From Spirochaetaceae bacterium UBA4077 (GTDB lineage Bacteria; Spirochaetota; Spirochaetia; Treponematales; Rectinemataceae): a DNA stretch of 5,536 nt. How positions within the stretch are numbered: the first letter of the stretch is position 1; each line of letters starts with the position of its first letter. Positions 5,358 to 5,536 of the stretch are shown piece by piece. A model generated the notes under the pieces. The model did no database searches and was not told where the DNA came from. It was given only the letters and a program-made list of their open reading frames with translations. The stretch spans positions 23,701 through 29,236 of the forward strand of contig DFYR01000048.1 in the NCBI GenBank assembly GCA_002383375.1. Reading direction: 5' to 3'. A program made the translations under genes and the position numbers.

Positions 5358-5536
5358 ATGAACAAGATCATACGGGCGGATACAAGGACGCGACAGGTCA
5401 CCCTATGTCCGGTCACCGAAGAAGAGATGCACTGGGGAGGCAGGGGACTCATCGCCCATGTGCTTTTGAGGGAGGTGCCGCCCAACTGCGAGGTCTTGGG
5501 CAGGAGAAACAAGCTCATAATCGCCATGGGCCTTTT
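5358..5536 (+). CDS. Aldehyde:ferredoxin oxidoreductase-like protein, N-terminus (3' end outside window)
   Basis: An ATG at 5358, with GAGAGGA just upstream and only 8 bp after the dehydrogenase stop, opens a frame that runs off the window (59 complete codons plus two bases). The visible residues match the N-terminal domain of the aldehyde:ferredoxin oxidoreductase family: a short MNKIIRADTRTRQVT strand, then WGGRGLIAHVLLREVPP (about 26-42) and RRNKLIIAMG (49-58), equivalent to the GGRGLxAxxLxxEVPP...NxLIxAxG pattern. Family members bind a tungsten bis-pterin cofactor and a 4Fe-4S cluster and oxidise aldehydes to acids with ferredoxin as electron acceptor; the cluster cysteines would lie off-window. 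In this operon it could oxidise an aldehyde released by the aldolase-like protein, or be one of the many members without known substrate. The usual DPLGPEN loop reads VLGRRN, so it may be a divergent subfamily. Confidence 0.8.
   Translation, partial: MNKIIRADTRTRQVTLCPVTEEEMHWGGRGLIAHVLLREVPPNCEVLGRRNKLIIAMGL

Noticed and set aside
1..5536. CRISPR arrays, tRNA or rRNA genes, insertion sequence ends
   Set aside because: I saw no regularly spaced repeats, no RNA-gene-like segments and no transposase or terminal inverted repeats; nearly all of the window is protein-coding.

Overview
The window looks like part of a bacterial accessory metabolic locus, densely packed, with clear Shine-Dalgarno sites and 4-bp stop/start overlaps. 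The species cannot be read from the sequence. The start of an aldehyde:ferredoxin oxidoreductase-like gene at the right edge hints at an anaerobic or facultatively anaerobic host, because that family usually serves low-potential tungsten enzymes. By eye, GC content is moderate to high in the metabolic genes and lower in the leftmost gene and in the central intergenic region.

Layout: (1) Bases 2-961, plus strand, hold the 3' end of a large gene whose product ends in a PD-(D/E)xK-type nuclease region, of the kind found at the C-terminus of type III restriction/helicase proteins. It is probably a defence gene. (2) Bases 994-2672, minus strand, form a three-gene operon read leftward: a canonical type II 3-dehydroquinate dehydratase (aroQ), a second diverged AroQ paralogue that starts inside the stop codon of the first, and a sugar-phosphate isomerase/epimerase-like TIM-barrel protein. 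(3) Bases 2673-2944 are a divergent control region with an AT-rich core, a TTGACA box, a strong 23-bp imperfect palindrome, a second 21-bp inverted repeat and a bulged 12-bp hairpin in the aroQ leader. (4) Bases 2945-5536, plus strand, form a second operon: a GntR/FCD regulator, an RraA/HMG-aldolase-like protein, an Ldh2 (malate/L-lactate/ureidoglycolate-type) dehydrogenase and the N-terminus of an aldehyde:ferredoxin oxidoreductase-like protein.

The two divergent operons with one local regulator look like a single catabolic unit. A reasonable but unproven reading is breakdown of a hydroaromatic or sugar-acid-like compound. The steps would be dehydration by the AroQ pair, isomerisation or dehydration by the TIM-barrel protein, retro-aldol or decarboxylation chemistry by the RraA-like protein, keto/hydroxy-acid redox by Ldh2, and aldehyde oxidation by the tungsten enzyme. 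The most notable point is that several enzymes carry substitutions at positions normally essential. The second AroQ has Phe for the active-site His. The TIM-barrel protein appears to have lost three of four metal ligands. The Ldh2 protein has Asn for a usually conserved His. This suggests either altered chemistry on a new substrate or non-catalytic partner subunits.
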